From positions 11,098,001-11,162,000 of the forward strand of contig NC_091047.1 of assembly GCF_963966145.1 (NCBI RefSeq): a stretch of DNA of 64,000 bases. The letters are read 5' to 3'. This document shows positions 23,590 to 35,030 of this stretch, one piece after another; the stretch's first letter is position 1, and each line of letters begins with the position of its first letter. The DNA comes from Tenebrio molitor (taxonomy: Eukaryota > Arthropoda > Insecta > Coleoptera > Tenebrionidae). Under the pieces are notes generated by a model. It ran no database searches and had not been told where the DNA came from. It saw nothing but the letters and a program-made list of their open reading frames with translations. The translations under genes were made by a program, and so were the position numbers.

Positions 23590-23950
23590 TACCGTGCGAT
23601 CAACAATTATTTAGATCAAAGAAGGCTTTGACGTTTTGACCTGGAATACATGGAAGTATTTCTGGTTGCATAAACCTGTTCCAATTTAAAAATTGGAAAT
23701 TTGGAAATTTTTGCCGAAACCGGGCCTAACAGGCAACAGCGCTGTATGTCCATTCTTCGTCATTGAAAACACCATTACGAAAGTAAGATGAATCTTTTAT
23801 GTTCTGAAGTAAAAACCATTTTTGCATTAACATTTGATTAATAGTGACAGTTGTTTGACGTTTATTCGCTGAGTTAGCAAAGATCCGAAAAATCAGACGC
23901 TGTCAAAGTCATAGCCGCTCCTTATCTAAGTAATTGTTGATCGCACCATA
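23590..23950 (-). mobile_element. family B inverted-repeat element, full-length copy 3
   Basis: Reverse-oriented relative to 3909-4267. Both are about 360 bp, TA-bounded, with one end TACCGTGCGATCAACAAT and the other TATGGTG(C/T)GATCAACAAT. They share interior blocks such as ggcaacagcgctgta. Confidence 0.85.
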
Positions 23951-24893
23951 CTTTGGTACTAAAGAATCAATTTATGACATATTTTTTTTAAGTTCAGCTG
24001 AGTATTCAGATGCTAATGAGTCTTTTTTCTTCAGCTTTAGATATTGTGTATGGCTAAATACATCTAGGATACTGTGCTAATTTCTCGGTAGGAAATTGTA
24101 CACATACTTACATAAATAGCTACAATGCATCGGTGCGCATGGATATTTCTTTTCAAAAATACTCTTCGTATCATTGTACGTAATTCGCATGGTAAATGAT
24201 ATCTGAACGGATGGTTATTGGTTATCGCACCGTAACATATTGGAACATATCGAACTGTTGGACGACAACACAGCAAACACAGCTGTGAACTGACAACCTG
24301 TAAAGGTGAAACCGTGGATGCGTCATATTTTATTTACTTGTCTGTGTTGGGATTGGGAATAAAAAGAGTGGAGTGTGCTCGAAACGGACGAAACACGTCG
24401 TCGGGTGCTTCAGAGGACGAGTTTATTTGGAAGACAGGAGCAAGGCAACCATTAATATGTATAGTTTTTCAAGTGATCCTTTTCCTTTAGTGTCCGCCTC
24501 GATAGTGCGCCACGCGGTCAACTTAGTCCTGGGAGCGGTGTTGGTCTATAAATCCGGCCATTTCAAGGGGCAAGCGAGCGACAAATCAGGCTAACACTGT
24601 TGTTAAATGAAACTGGCAGGGTTTTACAGCGCCTTTATGACGTCCGGTTCTCTAATTGCCCCCGGTCCACATTCTGACTTCGTCGAAGGACCCCGGAGCG
24701 GCCAAGTGTTTTGTTTATTTCAGATTAGGATTTTACACATGCACGCATTAAATTTCGCATAGCGATAGCGCCACTGAACTCTTTTATTTTGCAAGCAGGA
24801 TGGAGTACAGCGAGGGTTATATTTTATAGAGGAAGCACGACTACTGCTCACCGAATTGGTGTTTGTGATGTCGGACGGTCCCTCTCATAATAC
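23951..24893. other. unannotated, GC-richer from about 24.35 kb
   Basis: No recognised feature before 24.3 kb. From about 24360 GC content rises. A 73-codon plus frame (24373-24594) is open but unrecognised. Confidence 0.25.
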
Positions 24894-24995
24894 ATGAGGA
24901 TGAAGGACGATTTGGATGGCCATAATCCTGTGATCTACGTTTGCAGGTTGCGCCAGGATATTGCGGGGCATTATCCGTGCATATTGCCCGGGTAA
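24894..24995 (+). CDS. small ORF or candidate coding exon
   Basis: ATG at 24894 (an in-frame stop lies two codons upstream) opens 33 codons, MRMKDDLDGHNPVIYVCRLR then QDIAGHYPCILPG, ending at TAA 24993-24995. The stop is created by GG|GTAAGTGC, a near-perfect donor at 24992, so the sequence could also be an exon whose frame continues elsewhere. A pyrimidine/cag acceptor also occurs at 24946, giving an alternative 45-nt internal exon (24947-24991). The product is unrecognised. The block is GC-richer than its surroundings. Confidence 0.3.
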   Translation: MRMKDDLDGHNPVIYVCRLRQDIAGHYPCILPG

Positions 24996-25429
24996 GTGCA
25001 CCTACTCGTATACGGCTTCATGCCAGGATTATAGAAACGGTCTGATGAAGTCTTGTGTTTAGCCCTGACAGGTATTGTATCGCATTACTTTCCATCTCAC
25101 GTTGTTCACTTCCTAATTAGCACGTGGGGTAACGATCACAAAAACTAGCTGTATCGTCCTCCGAACATGGCGTCCTAATCATGAAATGGCGCAAGAATAT
25201 TAGCTTCTTGTGTCTGTTTTAAATGGAAGCGCCGCAAATTCATTTAGGGACAACGAACAAAAAGTCCTTAGCGGAAGGTGTGACATCGAATATGTTAATT
25301 TTTCTTCATACGTTTGCTTAACGAAAATACACTGTTTCAGTGATTTCTAAAACTGTAAAACACAAGCATTATTCATTTTATTAATTAGTTGTAATTATCA
25401 CAAAATATGTAGAATCAATTTTTAAATTA
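24996..25429. other. unannotated stretch
   Basis: The GC-richer island fades at about 25.25 kb into AT-rich DNA. Nothing recognised. Confidence 0.25.
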
Positions 25430-25550
25430 TAGTGGGATGGATCAATTAATAGAATAGAATAGAACAACTGTTATATTGCTATCTCTTTTCAACATAATGT
25501 AAAACAAGCTATTGAACTCTTGTACGTATTGTATTAAGCCCGTCCCACTA
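25430..25550. mobile_element. 121-bp TA-flanked element (TAGTGGGAYGG ends)
   Basis: The left end TAGTGGGATGGATCAATTAA and the inverted right end TAGTGGGACGGGCTTAATAC bound a short non-coding segment with a gaata microrepeat. Confidence 0.6.
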
Positions 25551-25962
25551 TGCATCTCGCTTTGGCATGTGCGATTAGAACAAGACGCGAGTTGTACGTT
25601 TATTACATTAGCGACTTCAAATTTTTAGGTTAGGTTTTAACCACATTTTGTTTAATTTTGCTTGAAATTTTCATGATGCCAACGAAAATCTACACAGCAA
25701 GTGGATAGATTCATTTGCAGAAGCAGAATTTGTAATTGCAAAAATTATATTGGAATTGTGTAGAATTCTGGAAAGAACTCTTTTTGAAAAAACAAAATGA
25801 AAACGGAGGAATGAATCTGCAGAAAAGCCAAGAAAGCACGAAAGAACACGACTCAAAATCTGAAAAATTGAAATTTGTAACGAATGACATTTGTGTCAAG
25901 TTGCCAACATAAATTTTCAAATATTATTACTATAAATAAAGGCATAATTTTACTTTATTCTA

Positions 25963-26517
25963 AAAGTGTGTTTACACTGTCTGATTTTCTATTTGATTTT
26001 GAATTCGATTTATATACGTTATAGTTTTCCGCCTTTATACTATTTGATTTCGCATTTGACAGGCCCAGTTCTAGTTTGCATTTGATTTTGAATTCGATAT
26101 TTCTCGAATGCTCCAGAATAGAACAGCACCTATTCGGTGTGATTTTTCTTGTGATTGAGCATGCGCAATGCAATTTGGTGTAATTAAGTTGAGGTTATGT
26201 TCATATGTCGCATCCGTACACACACTGCGTTTATTGCTTCATTGCTTGTGTACTCGCCTAGTCGGTTTGTTTAAACATAATTATTCCAATGGATTCTCAA
26301 GAATCGTGTGTTAAAAACAATAAAAGAATGAAGAATTTAAGAAGAATTTAATGATTATAATAACAGCGAATGACATTAACTCGAATGAAAACTCACAAAT
26401 TAAATCAGATAGTCTGAATATGAAAATAGAATGCATTCGAGACTTTTTGAATATTTTTTCAATTATATTTGTCAAATAGAAACTCCAATTGAAAATCAGA
26501 TAGTGTAAACACACTTT
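25963..26517. mobile_element. 555-bp inverted-repeat element (AAAGTGTGTTTACACT ends)
   Basis: Terminal repeats AAAGTGTGTTTACACTGTCT / ..ACTATCT then gattttc are inverted over about 27 bp. The left subterminal region repeats ttgattttgaattcgat twice. An 11-bp direct repeat, GCATAATTTTA, flanks the element (25942-25952 and 26521-26531), offset by about 10 bp on the left. No transposase frame; superfamily unknown. Confidence 0.65.
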
Positions 26518-26531
26518 AAAGCATAATTTTA

Positions 26532-28004
26532 TTCTCAAATATTATAGCTGGTTAAGACTATGAGATTGTAAAACATAACGTTTTAATTTAATTTTAATTT
26601 TAATGAGAATTAGTTAGTCGTAATTCTGTTATTCGTGCTATTATTCACGTTAATGTTGAATAAATACTGGGATAAAGTTAGCAAGTGAGGCTTTGTAGTT
26701 CCACAAAAATATCGGAAAAGTTTTCGTTTCATGAATTTTTAAACTGATACGCTGTTGGATAATTTAGCACAGAAAAATAATAAATAAAAACTTTTTAGCT
26801 GCTTTTGTTTCAAGAATTCTGCTGAACAAACAGAATTTATAGATAAATCAAACTAAATTGCTAACATTACAACACCACTTTACTCACATTTAAATTTTAA
26901 ATGATTTCGGTAATAAAAAATCCTTTAACTGCAATTATTAACGCATGAATATACAGTGGCAGTGTAAAGTAAGGAGTAAAATTCCTTGAATTTATGTCGG
27001 TGATTTTTGACAAAAATAATTTTTTATTTCTAAATTAACAGGACAAAATTTTATAGAATAATCCTCGCAAGATATTTGACAAACTACTTCTTACATTTCG
27101 AGTTTTACTGAAATTTAAAATGAGATATTTTTCAAAGAATTTATTCCTGGATTAAAAATTAGTAATACCTATCAGCAATCAACGTAATAGTTATTTATGT
27201 GGCGCGCTTGGTAAATTAATCTTTACGGGCGAGCTGGAAGGTTTGTGCAACGAGCGGCGAAGGAGCGAGTCTCCATAATCCAGTGAGCCCAGTAAATATT
27301 AATTGCTAAGCGAGATTCATACAAACTTTTATTTCTACCTTCAGCGTTTAAAGATCGTTTTTAAATGTTATAAAAAGATGATTGTTATTGTTATTGTAAC
27401 GAAAGGCCGTAGGGTAATTTATACCTACGTCGTCATGGTGTTTGTGATAAGCAACAAAAATACTTTCAGAAGTTTTGTGAAAATTGTTGCAAAAACAAAG
27501 AATGGCTTTAATGCCCGATGAAGACTATGAAGGCGATTTTTTTGAAGTGAAAGAAAATATCCAAGGAATTGCCAACGCTACAAATGTTTGGATTTAATCC
27601 AAAAGCGGTATGAAAATGACTTTCGAAAACGGATCAAAATGCATTAGGTATTAATGTATGTAATTGCAAAAATTGATAGTTAAATTTGTTTGTGTTTATG
27701 ATAAACTTTTTCAAAAAAGTTTTAATTAGTTTTGATTCATTATTTTTTGATGAGCATAATAAAATTTTACAGGTCTCTTCTACGTAACTATTCATTTACT
27801 TAGTTACCGCAAATGCGTGGAAAGTGTCACTTACCTACTTAGAAGGTGGAAATAAAATATAATAGTTGGCACTAAGTGCTTTTATTTATAGTACTCATTG
27901 AGAAGTGTAATAATGAATAATATTTTAACAAGCATAGAATGAAGTTCATTTTCGCACGAGTGCAAATTTTGCGAGTTGCATACATACTATACTTTTTCTA
28001 TGAC
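26532..28004. other. unannotated AT-rich stretch
   Basis: No gene recognised. A solo Tc1-like tip (tacagtggcagtgtaaagta) occurs at about 26951 without a partner. CGAG-rich text lies at 27230-27275. Confidence 0.25.
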
Positions 28005-28384
28005 GTACTATTGGGAACAAAAAAAGTGGGACATCAACATCACTGTCTTGACTTTTAATGTGAACTGACTCTTATCTGTTTCTAACCCTACTTTGAATTG
28101 ATTGACGTTGTCATTAAGTATTCTAGGTTGTAGGAATGAGTGTAAGTAAGCACGTAAATATTTATTTAATGCAAAGTTCCAATCAAAATCTACCTTTATC
28201 AAAAGAAGAGGACATTTGGAAAAGGAAAATAGGAGTATAAAAAAAAATTTAAACTGTCAGTTAGAATAGTGTCAAATTTCTATGACAATAATCAAAGGTA
28301 AAATGACAATAAAGCTTGAACTACATGGAATTTTTGAAAACTGACAGAAATTTGATGTCACACTTTTTATGCTCGCAATAGTAC
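28005..28384. mobile_element. 380-bp TA-flanked element (GTACTATTG ends)
   Basis: The left end GTACTATTGGGAACAAAAAA and the inverted right end GTACTATTGCGAGCATAAAA continue matching for about 43 bp (agtg.gacatca). The GTACTATT tip resembles family A (GTACTATTCCGG), so they may share a mobiliser. Non-coding. Confidence 0.75.
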
Positions 28385-30349
28385 ACATTCATATTCATTA
28401 ATAATAATTCATTGCTACTTTTCAATTAAAAAGAATCGTATGGACTCGGGAATGATGTCATTTCAAAACAATTATGACAGATGGCACTGTATCATAGGAA
28501 CTTGATTACCTACTCGATGCCGTTACATATTTTTTCCCCACTAGTCGCTATGTCCACTCCCACGGTTGTCCAAAACTACATTCTTAAATAGCACATTTGA
28601 CATTAGGCGCAGAAAAATTGCATTTCCCCCTCTTTGTTTTCAAAAATACATTTAATTGAACTAGAAACTCATCGAAAATCTGTTGCTTAGATCAATTGAT
28701 CTAAATTATGTCCCCATTGACCTTTTTGAATTTATTTTAAACTCTGCTCCCCTCGTGTTGGCGCTACTCTGTCGCGATATTCCCGTACTGGGTCATGCAT
28801 AGGATACTGTTTAATGTTCTTTAAGAGTTCTGTGAAGCGAGTGAAGCGGAAGCCAGTTCTCTGATATCGATGGAAGTTAAACCGAAAATTTCTGGTAGCA
28901 ACCTATTTGCCAGAGCTAGGATTCACGTGTAACGTCGGCAAAGGACAGGTAGAGAAGAGGTTAACCAAGCTGGTGGAGTAGACCGAATTTCTCCCCCGAC
29001 CACATCCCTTTCCGGTCACGAAGCGTAACCTTCTGCATTGGACAACGAGGGACGCTTGGTTTTTTATTGTTCCACGTACATAATTCGGCCGTCTCTTTTA
29101 AAGTATCCGATCATCGTGCCAAAAACGGGAGATTTATACACGACAAAAAATTAAAAGTGAAATGATAGAAGATAAAATAGGAATATGCTGTGAAAATGAA
29201 ACATCGCGTCGGCAGATGTGCTTTATTAGGTTCGCTGGAAATTTTACTGTCACACAGTTTAAACAGGAAACGTAAACTGTCATAAATTCGTGAGTGGATG
29301 ATAATCTTTAGGAGGATGTAAAATGCAATAAAACCCTCCTCTCGATCCTAAATCAAACAACGTTTTAATTTTAATTTGTTTTGTGTTTCGCAACGAAATA
29401 AAACATTCGTTTACGAGGAATTCAGATTATCCGAAGCCACATTCAAGCTTAAGAGCGTTTTAAGTTGGGACGAATTATTAACACTGCTTTGGTTGAAATA
29501 AAGCCGTGCTAAATTAGATTATCATTGTTGTGGTATTGATGAAACAAACTCGCCCTTGCCCTGAAAAATATAATTATAGCCGACGGGGTTGCCCTCCTAA
29601 TGAGGTTGCGGGTGGCGCGCGCGATCTGCATAGCCAATTCAATTTTTGTCTTCATCAAAATTCGTCCATGATGTAAAAAGTTGACGTGGCACGAATTCTG
29701 ATGGAAACGGTCATGTCAACTAAATGATCTGGATTTATGCATCCCTAGTTCACATTACTGGACGACTGCCATAATAAATTTCTTCTTCTGGAACGTAGAA
29801 AATTCTTCCTGCTGTATTTTCAGTATTTCACATATCTCTAGTGGTCTATATTGAGCAATCGCGAAATGAGGGGATGGTGTTTATGGAGGTGTTTCCTTTA
29901 TAATGTACTTTTTCCAATTTTTATCGATCACTACGGAGGCAGTATTACTTGAATGATATGTCTTCGTATTGAAGAGAATTGCCCTCATAGTACTCAAGTT
30001 GTGTATAATGACTTCATATCGTACGTTTTATTCGACTCGATATTTACTGACAAAAATGAAAATATATCCCTCTTTAGTACATTGTAAAAGAGCGCACGAG
30101 TGGCGATATTGCTTCCGTAACAAGCATTGCTTTTCAATAAATCCTCGTTTAAAATCGTTGCTGTTTGCTTAAACTAAGGTATGTAATACGTAGTACTGAT
30201 GAATTTATTTAATCTGACTATGAATTAGATTCTAAAGTACATATCTATTAATACATATTGAGAAATATATTTTTTCTAATTCAGTTACGAAAAGTAACCA
30301 TTGTGATATGTCATTTTAGTTGTCAAACGTGCTTCATTTAATAACTAGT
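28385..30349. other. stretch with GC-richer blocks at 28.75-29.05 and 29.6 kb
   Basis: No recognised gene. Several acceptor-like sites with short open frames occur (minus, near 29.03 and 29.57 kb) but lack good donors. Confidence 0.25.
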
Positions 30350-30487
30350 CAAAAAAGTGACATTATATTATCATCAGTAGTGTTAAAAAGTGACATTATA
30401 TTATCATTAGTGTTAAAAAGTGACATTAGTATTATTATCCCGGAAAATTATTGAAATAGCAGATTTAACAGATTTAACAGATTAAAC
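30350..30487. repeat. two short tandem arrays
   Basis: Three units of about 30-33 bp built on aaaaagtgacattatattat(catta)gtgtt span 30352-30435. A second array of agatttaac units (three) spans 30459-30487. Confidence 0.8.
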
Positions 30488-30547
30488 AGGATTTTAATTA
30501 GAATGTGTGCTTTTCGTAAATAAATTAGAAAAAATCTTGTATGAAAT

Positions 30548-30655
30548 ACGTAGCAAAATGGCAATTTTTTTGCACACGACATGTTGGACCACTCGTTGAC
30601 ACTCGTGGTCCAATTGTCATGTCTAGTGCAAAAAAGACGCTTATTTTGTAACTCG
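30548..30655. repeat. foldback with CTCG-type loop
   Basis: Arms of about 45 bp, carrying caaaat..gc..tttttttgcac and acatgttggaccac, are mirrored at the right. The loop is CTCGTTGACACTCG. Confidence 0.75.
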
Positions 30656-33172
30656 TTGCATAAATAGCTATTTAAGATGTAAGACTTACTTAAAGTTGTA
30701 CATATATTTTTTTGGATTCTTTTTTAATAACGGGTTTTCAGAAGTAAACCATTCATATCTGCCTATTTTCATTCCCGTTTTTTATTCGTGACAGACAAAA
30801 AAGCGAACCAATCCGTAATTATTGCCAATGAAACATCAAGGAATATGACACAAGTCACATGTTATCATATCGCTCATGGGCCACAATGGAGGGACAACTC
30901 GTTTTGAGTTAAATGCGTTTAAAGTTCCCTCTATATTAAAATCATAGCAGGAAGCAGCAACTTTTTTTATTATTTGGTGATGTAATATTAAAGATTGCCA
31001 ATGTGATGGAAAAAAGACTAGTTTACCACGTTAGAACTGGTAGCAACTCCAAAATAGCCTTTTTTAAGTTGTGCCACTATTCCAACCCATGTTCGTTTGT
31101 GAATAAAACAGTAGATTATGTTATTAGAGGCAAAAATGAAGTTTTATGTGCTGAGGCTATAGTTTGGTTGCCGAATGAAGTGAGCCCAGTTGCTGACCTT
31201 AACTTCGTCTCGGTCTTCAATCCCTGGGCTTAGCACAAAAAGACTCACTTTTACTCTTAATAATATAATCTACTAATTAATTTAATTTGATGTATTTGTG
31301 GTGATCAACGCTTTGTTGTAAGTACTATTGTTCATTTACTCAAGAGGGTTGGCCATTAGCATAAAATTAATGGCACTAAATCAGTAACAAATTTAATGAT
31401 TGGCAAAATAACAGCAAAGGGTCGGAAGGTTTAGGATGTTAAAATGTACAACAGGTCCTCGATATTTGCGAATTGTGTTTGCAAATTAAATATCTCACCA
31501 TCATTGAGGCCAGAATATCGTGTAATTCGATAATGAAATTTGTTGATTTATTTGGAATATTGTGGTCGCTTAAAGTATTAAATTACATATTTGAAATCAG
31601 GTTTAGTTGAATAATGAAACTATTTTTGACCCGACTTCATCAAGTTAATCAGTGTGGGTAGCAGATATTAAAACAAAATTTCGTGCGACAAACTCATTGA
31701 AATATTTATTTAATTCAAGTTCGAAGCGAATCATTTCTGGTAGGTAGAATTGGGGGTTTTCCTGTTAATGCTCGTGATATAGTGATGAGTGATGAGAAGG
31801 GACAGAATGGTCTACACGGGAGTTATCCTGATGTGAAAGGCTAATCTCACAGAGCTCATTGTTGATGGAATTATGTACAGTGTAAGTAATTTTCAATGCG
31901 ACAACGTAATGAAAGATGGTAGATATTCATTCCGAAATGAATGTATAATGCGATTGGTTAGACTAGAACCTATTTTTAATAAAGAACGAGCGGCAGTAAT
32001 TAAATTAATTTCCAGAAAAGGGTTATCAAGAAAGCGTAAACCCTAATGAACAAAGCGTATTTAATTGAAAATTTCCATATCTGCAACCAGTATTTTGGTT
32101 ACCAACTTATTAATATTGAGTTAGGGGTTTGGGAACAAGAGCGTTTTTGCTCGGCTTATAGCTCGCATATCATGTAATTTACAGTGGATATAAATCTTGC
32201 ATAAACATACGCCATTTATTCTAATGTAAATATAGTAACGTGTAATTTTTTGCGCGTTTACAAAATGTAAAGGTACAGATAGCATCTGGCTCACTTCGGG
32301 GTAGTTAAGCGTCGTTACTCTTCCACGTGAAATAGAACATCTTCTAATATTCCTTTTTTAGGACACACGTGGCATTTTCCTGCCATATATTATTAAGCCC
32401 CGAACTCATATATGTCAAACAGTTCTGGATTTAAGGTCAGAAGAGATATTGGTTACTACTGGAGACAATTTTTGTGAAGCCTTTAAAATGTTCATAACAT
32501 CTCATCTAGTCTTTGAAATGTAAAGGAAATGTGTCATCTTTGGAACGATAACAAAAAGTCTCGATAAGCAAAGTTATAGCAATATCCAAATTGTGGAACG
32601 TTTTTTAATAAAAAAAAACAAAATTTTGTGGTGAGTATTAATCATTTACGTTAATAATAAATCTGAAGTAATATTCATGTTAATATTCAGCTGTGAAATA
32701 AAGATCATTAATTGAATATGAATGAATAAGGGGCTTAGGAATAAACTCATATTTCATTGTTTTCAGAGTCAGGGAGTGAAAGTGAAAATTTTAATTAACA
32801 GTAGACAAAGTTTGTTATGATCATCAAGTAAATATAGTATACAGCATAATTAAAACATATAAAGCGCGTATATTTCCCCAAGTTCTCTTTGCAGAAAGAT
32901 TCTGTTTTACAACATATAAAGCTTTACTAATTTATATTGTAACACATTTATATTATGTTTTCAAAGTCTTAAAACCAAACTAAGTTTTGAAAAGTTTGTG
33001 CGTTAAAAAATATTCATATTTTTTATTATCCAAACAACGCCCACTAAATTTCCGCAATAAACTGCAATGTGAAATATTAAAGTGATGAGAATAATAATTG
33101 CTATAATAGAAATAACATTGCCATTAATACATATTTAGTAATTATTTCTGATTTAGGTCTGTGTTGCAGCGA
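30656..33172. other. unannotated AT-rich stretch
   Basis: A 76-codon plus ORF (31003-31233) is open but unrecognised. No paired terminal repeats seen. Confidence 0.25.
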
Positions 33173-33559
33173 GTGATCAAAAAGAAAACAAATCAAGAGT
33201 GTTACCACCTTATCTTCTGTTTATTCGAAATTCAAAATCGAGAAGTTGTTTTCTGGGTTAATAACAACACATCGTTGACGTCTCTTTGACATTTCCACGA
33301 AAAATCTGCTTACCAGTGGCGTCTTGTTTATTTTATAAATTTTCGCTATTATCAGATAAAAATAATAAAATTCACAATTATAATTCTAACGTCTAAAAGT
33401 CATGAGATATGATTTGTTATAAAGTACCGTTTAAGACCACAAATTGTCTACACCCATGCATTGAACACTTATTTCTATTTGAGTTATTTGTATAGAATTC
33501 CGCTACGACATGACCGATAATTTGCAACGCCTGCTCTGATTTGTTTTCTTTTTGATCAC
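33173..33559. mobile_element. 387-bp element with GTGATCAAAAAGAAAA terminal repeats
   Basis: GTGATCAAAAAGAAAACAAA (then tca) opens the segment and is exactly inverted at its end. No target duplication is obvious and no transposase frame is present. The family is unknown. Confidence 0.6.
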
Positions 33560-34082
33560 ATTGTTTGCTGCTGTGAAAACAAATAACGTGTCTTCAAAAA
33601 GTTTTGTGGTAAAGTGGCCTGTTCTTGCTTTTGTTTCCGTATGGTGTGGCTTTATTAGTTGTCACATTATGGATGTTAAACGTCATTTATTCAGGGAACA
33701 AGCAGTGATCTCGATTATTTCTTTTGTAAAAAGAAGAAAAGCACTATTCAGAGGGAGTTTTTCTGGTTTTCTTAGGTTAGGCACGATGGTTTTTATTTGG
33801 AACAAATGTTGAAACATTAAAATGACATTAAAATTGAGTTATGTATCCGAAAGAAATGTCAAAGCATACCAATTAAAAAGACGACCTGCGTTTGTTATAA
33901 AAGAACAATCCATGGCCTTGAGACATGTAAACAACAACTGGATTAGTTAAGGAAAAATCTTGTTACTTTTTAGTTATGAAAATAACTTGATTTTATTTAT
34001 TTCTTTATTTTTAACATCTGTACTTGAGTCTTGAGTATTAGTTTTCTTATAAACATAATACCAACTTCCTTCATATAAGACA

Positions 34083-34139
34083 TACAAGGTGATTCACGAG
34101 TAATAATGAGTCTAACAAACTGTGTGATGCAACCAACAA
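34083..34139 (+). mobile_element. family H left half-element, copy 3
   Basis: TACAAGGTGATTCACGAGTA then atgagtctaac and the core atgcaaccaacaatac match the arms of family H. The right half is absent. The next element begins at the TA of the core. Confidence 0.6.
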
Positions 34140-34396
34140 TACCGGGTGATTTTAAATGATTGTGACTTTTTTTCATAGGTTGGTAATAGTATTGTTGGTT
34201 ATTCTGCTTTTTAATGTGATAGTTGACATAAACATAGGCATCCTCGCCTATTTGACACAATTTATTAATACATAAAATGTCAAAATGACGTACGAACGCC
34301 AATGTGTTGATTAAGGTATCAAGTTTGCCAAAATAATTTATGAAAAATGTTCCCAACTTAAGAAAAAAAGTCACAATCATTTAAAATCACCCGGTA
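34140..34396. mobile_element. 257-bp TA-flanked element (TACCGGGTGATTTTAAATGA)
   Basis: Terminal repeats of about 33 bp: TACCGGGTGATTTTAAATGA then ttgtgactttttt, exactly inverted at the right. It is inserted in family H copy 3. The 127-codon minus ORF over 33997-34380 is largely this element, so it is not a host gene. Confidence 0.85.
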
Positions 34397-34512
34397 CATG
34401 CCATCATAGTTTTTTAGTTTGTGTTTTTATTTATTATTCCACATAACGATTTTGATTAAATTTGATAAATGTAATGTCGGGCGTATTGTCTATGTTGTAT
34501 AAAATTTAAATA

Positions 34513-35030
34513 TACAGGGTTATTCACCGTAGAGTTCCAGCGAAAATTTAATGTTATGCAGCACAAAATACCAAACGCTCAGATTGCTAGAGTCTATGTT
34601 TAAAGTTTTAGTTCTCTATGTAAGGTTATAAGAAGAATCATTTTATAGTCTGACATAATAAAAAAATTCGTACATTTTACACGATTTTATCATGTATTCC
34701 AACGATGAAAAAACAGACATGATTCTCATTTTTGTGTCTTTAAGATATCCAAATAGGCCAATTTTTTACGATTTTGTCTAACGTTGATTTCATTCGATGC
34801 GCGGTGATCAAGAAGGACTGTTTAAGTTGGTAATGCTGAATTTTATTTTTAAATGGTACAACTGGAGTAACTTCCGGTTGTTGACGGTTTCACACTGACA
34901 GCCGCATCAGTGGCAAGTCAAATTTGACATTTCAAATTAAATTGGTAGGTATCTAGCAATCTGAGCTTTTAGTATGTTGTGTTACATAACATTAAATTTT
35001 CGCGGGGACTCTACGGTGAATAACCCTGTA
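34513..35030. mobile_element. 518-bp TA-flanked element with 78-bp terminal repeats
   Basis: Left 34513-34590 and right 34953-35030 are inverted 78-bp arms beginning TACAGGGTTATTCACCGTAG and ending at ctcagattgctag. Only a few differences separate the arms, so it is relatively young. The interior is non-coding. Confidence 0.9.

Noticed and set aside
33997..34380. 127-codon minus-strand ORF, the longest in the window
   Set aside because: It lies largely on the TACCGGGTGATTTTAAATGA inverted-repeat element and has no protein-family features.
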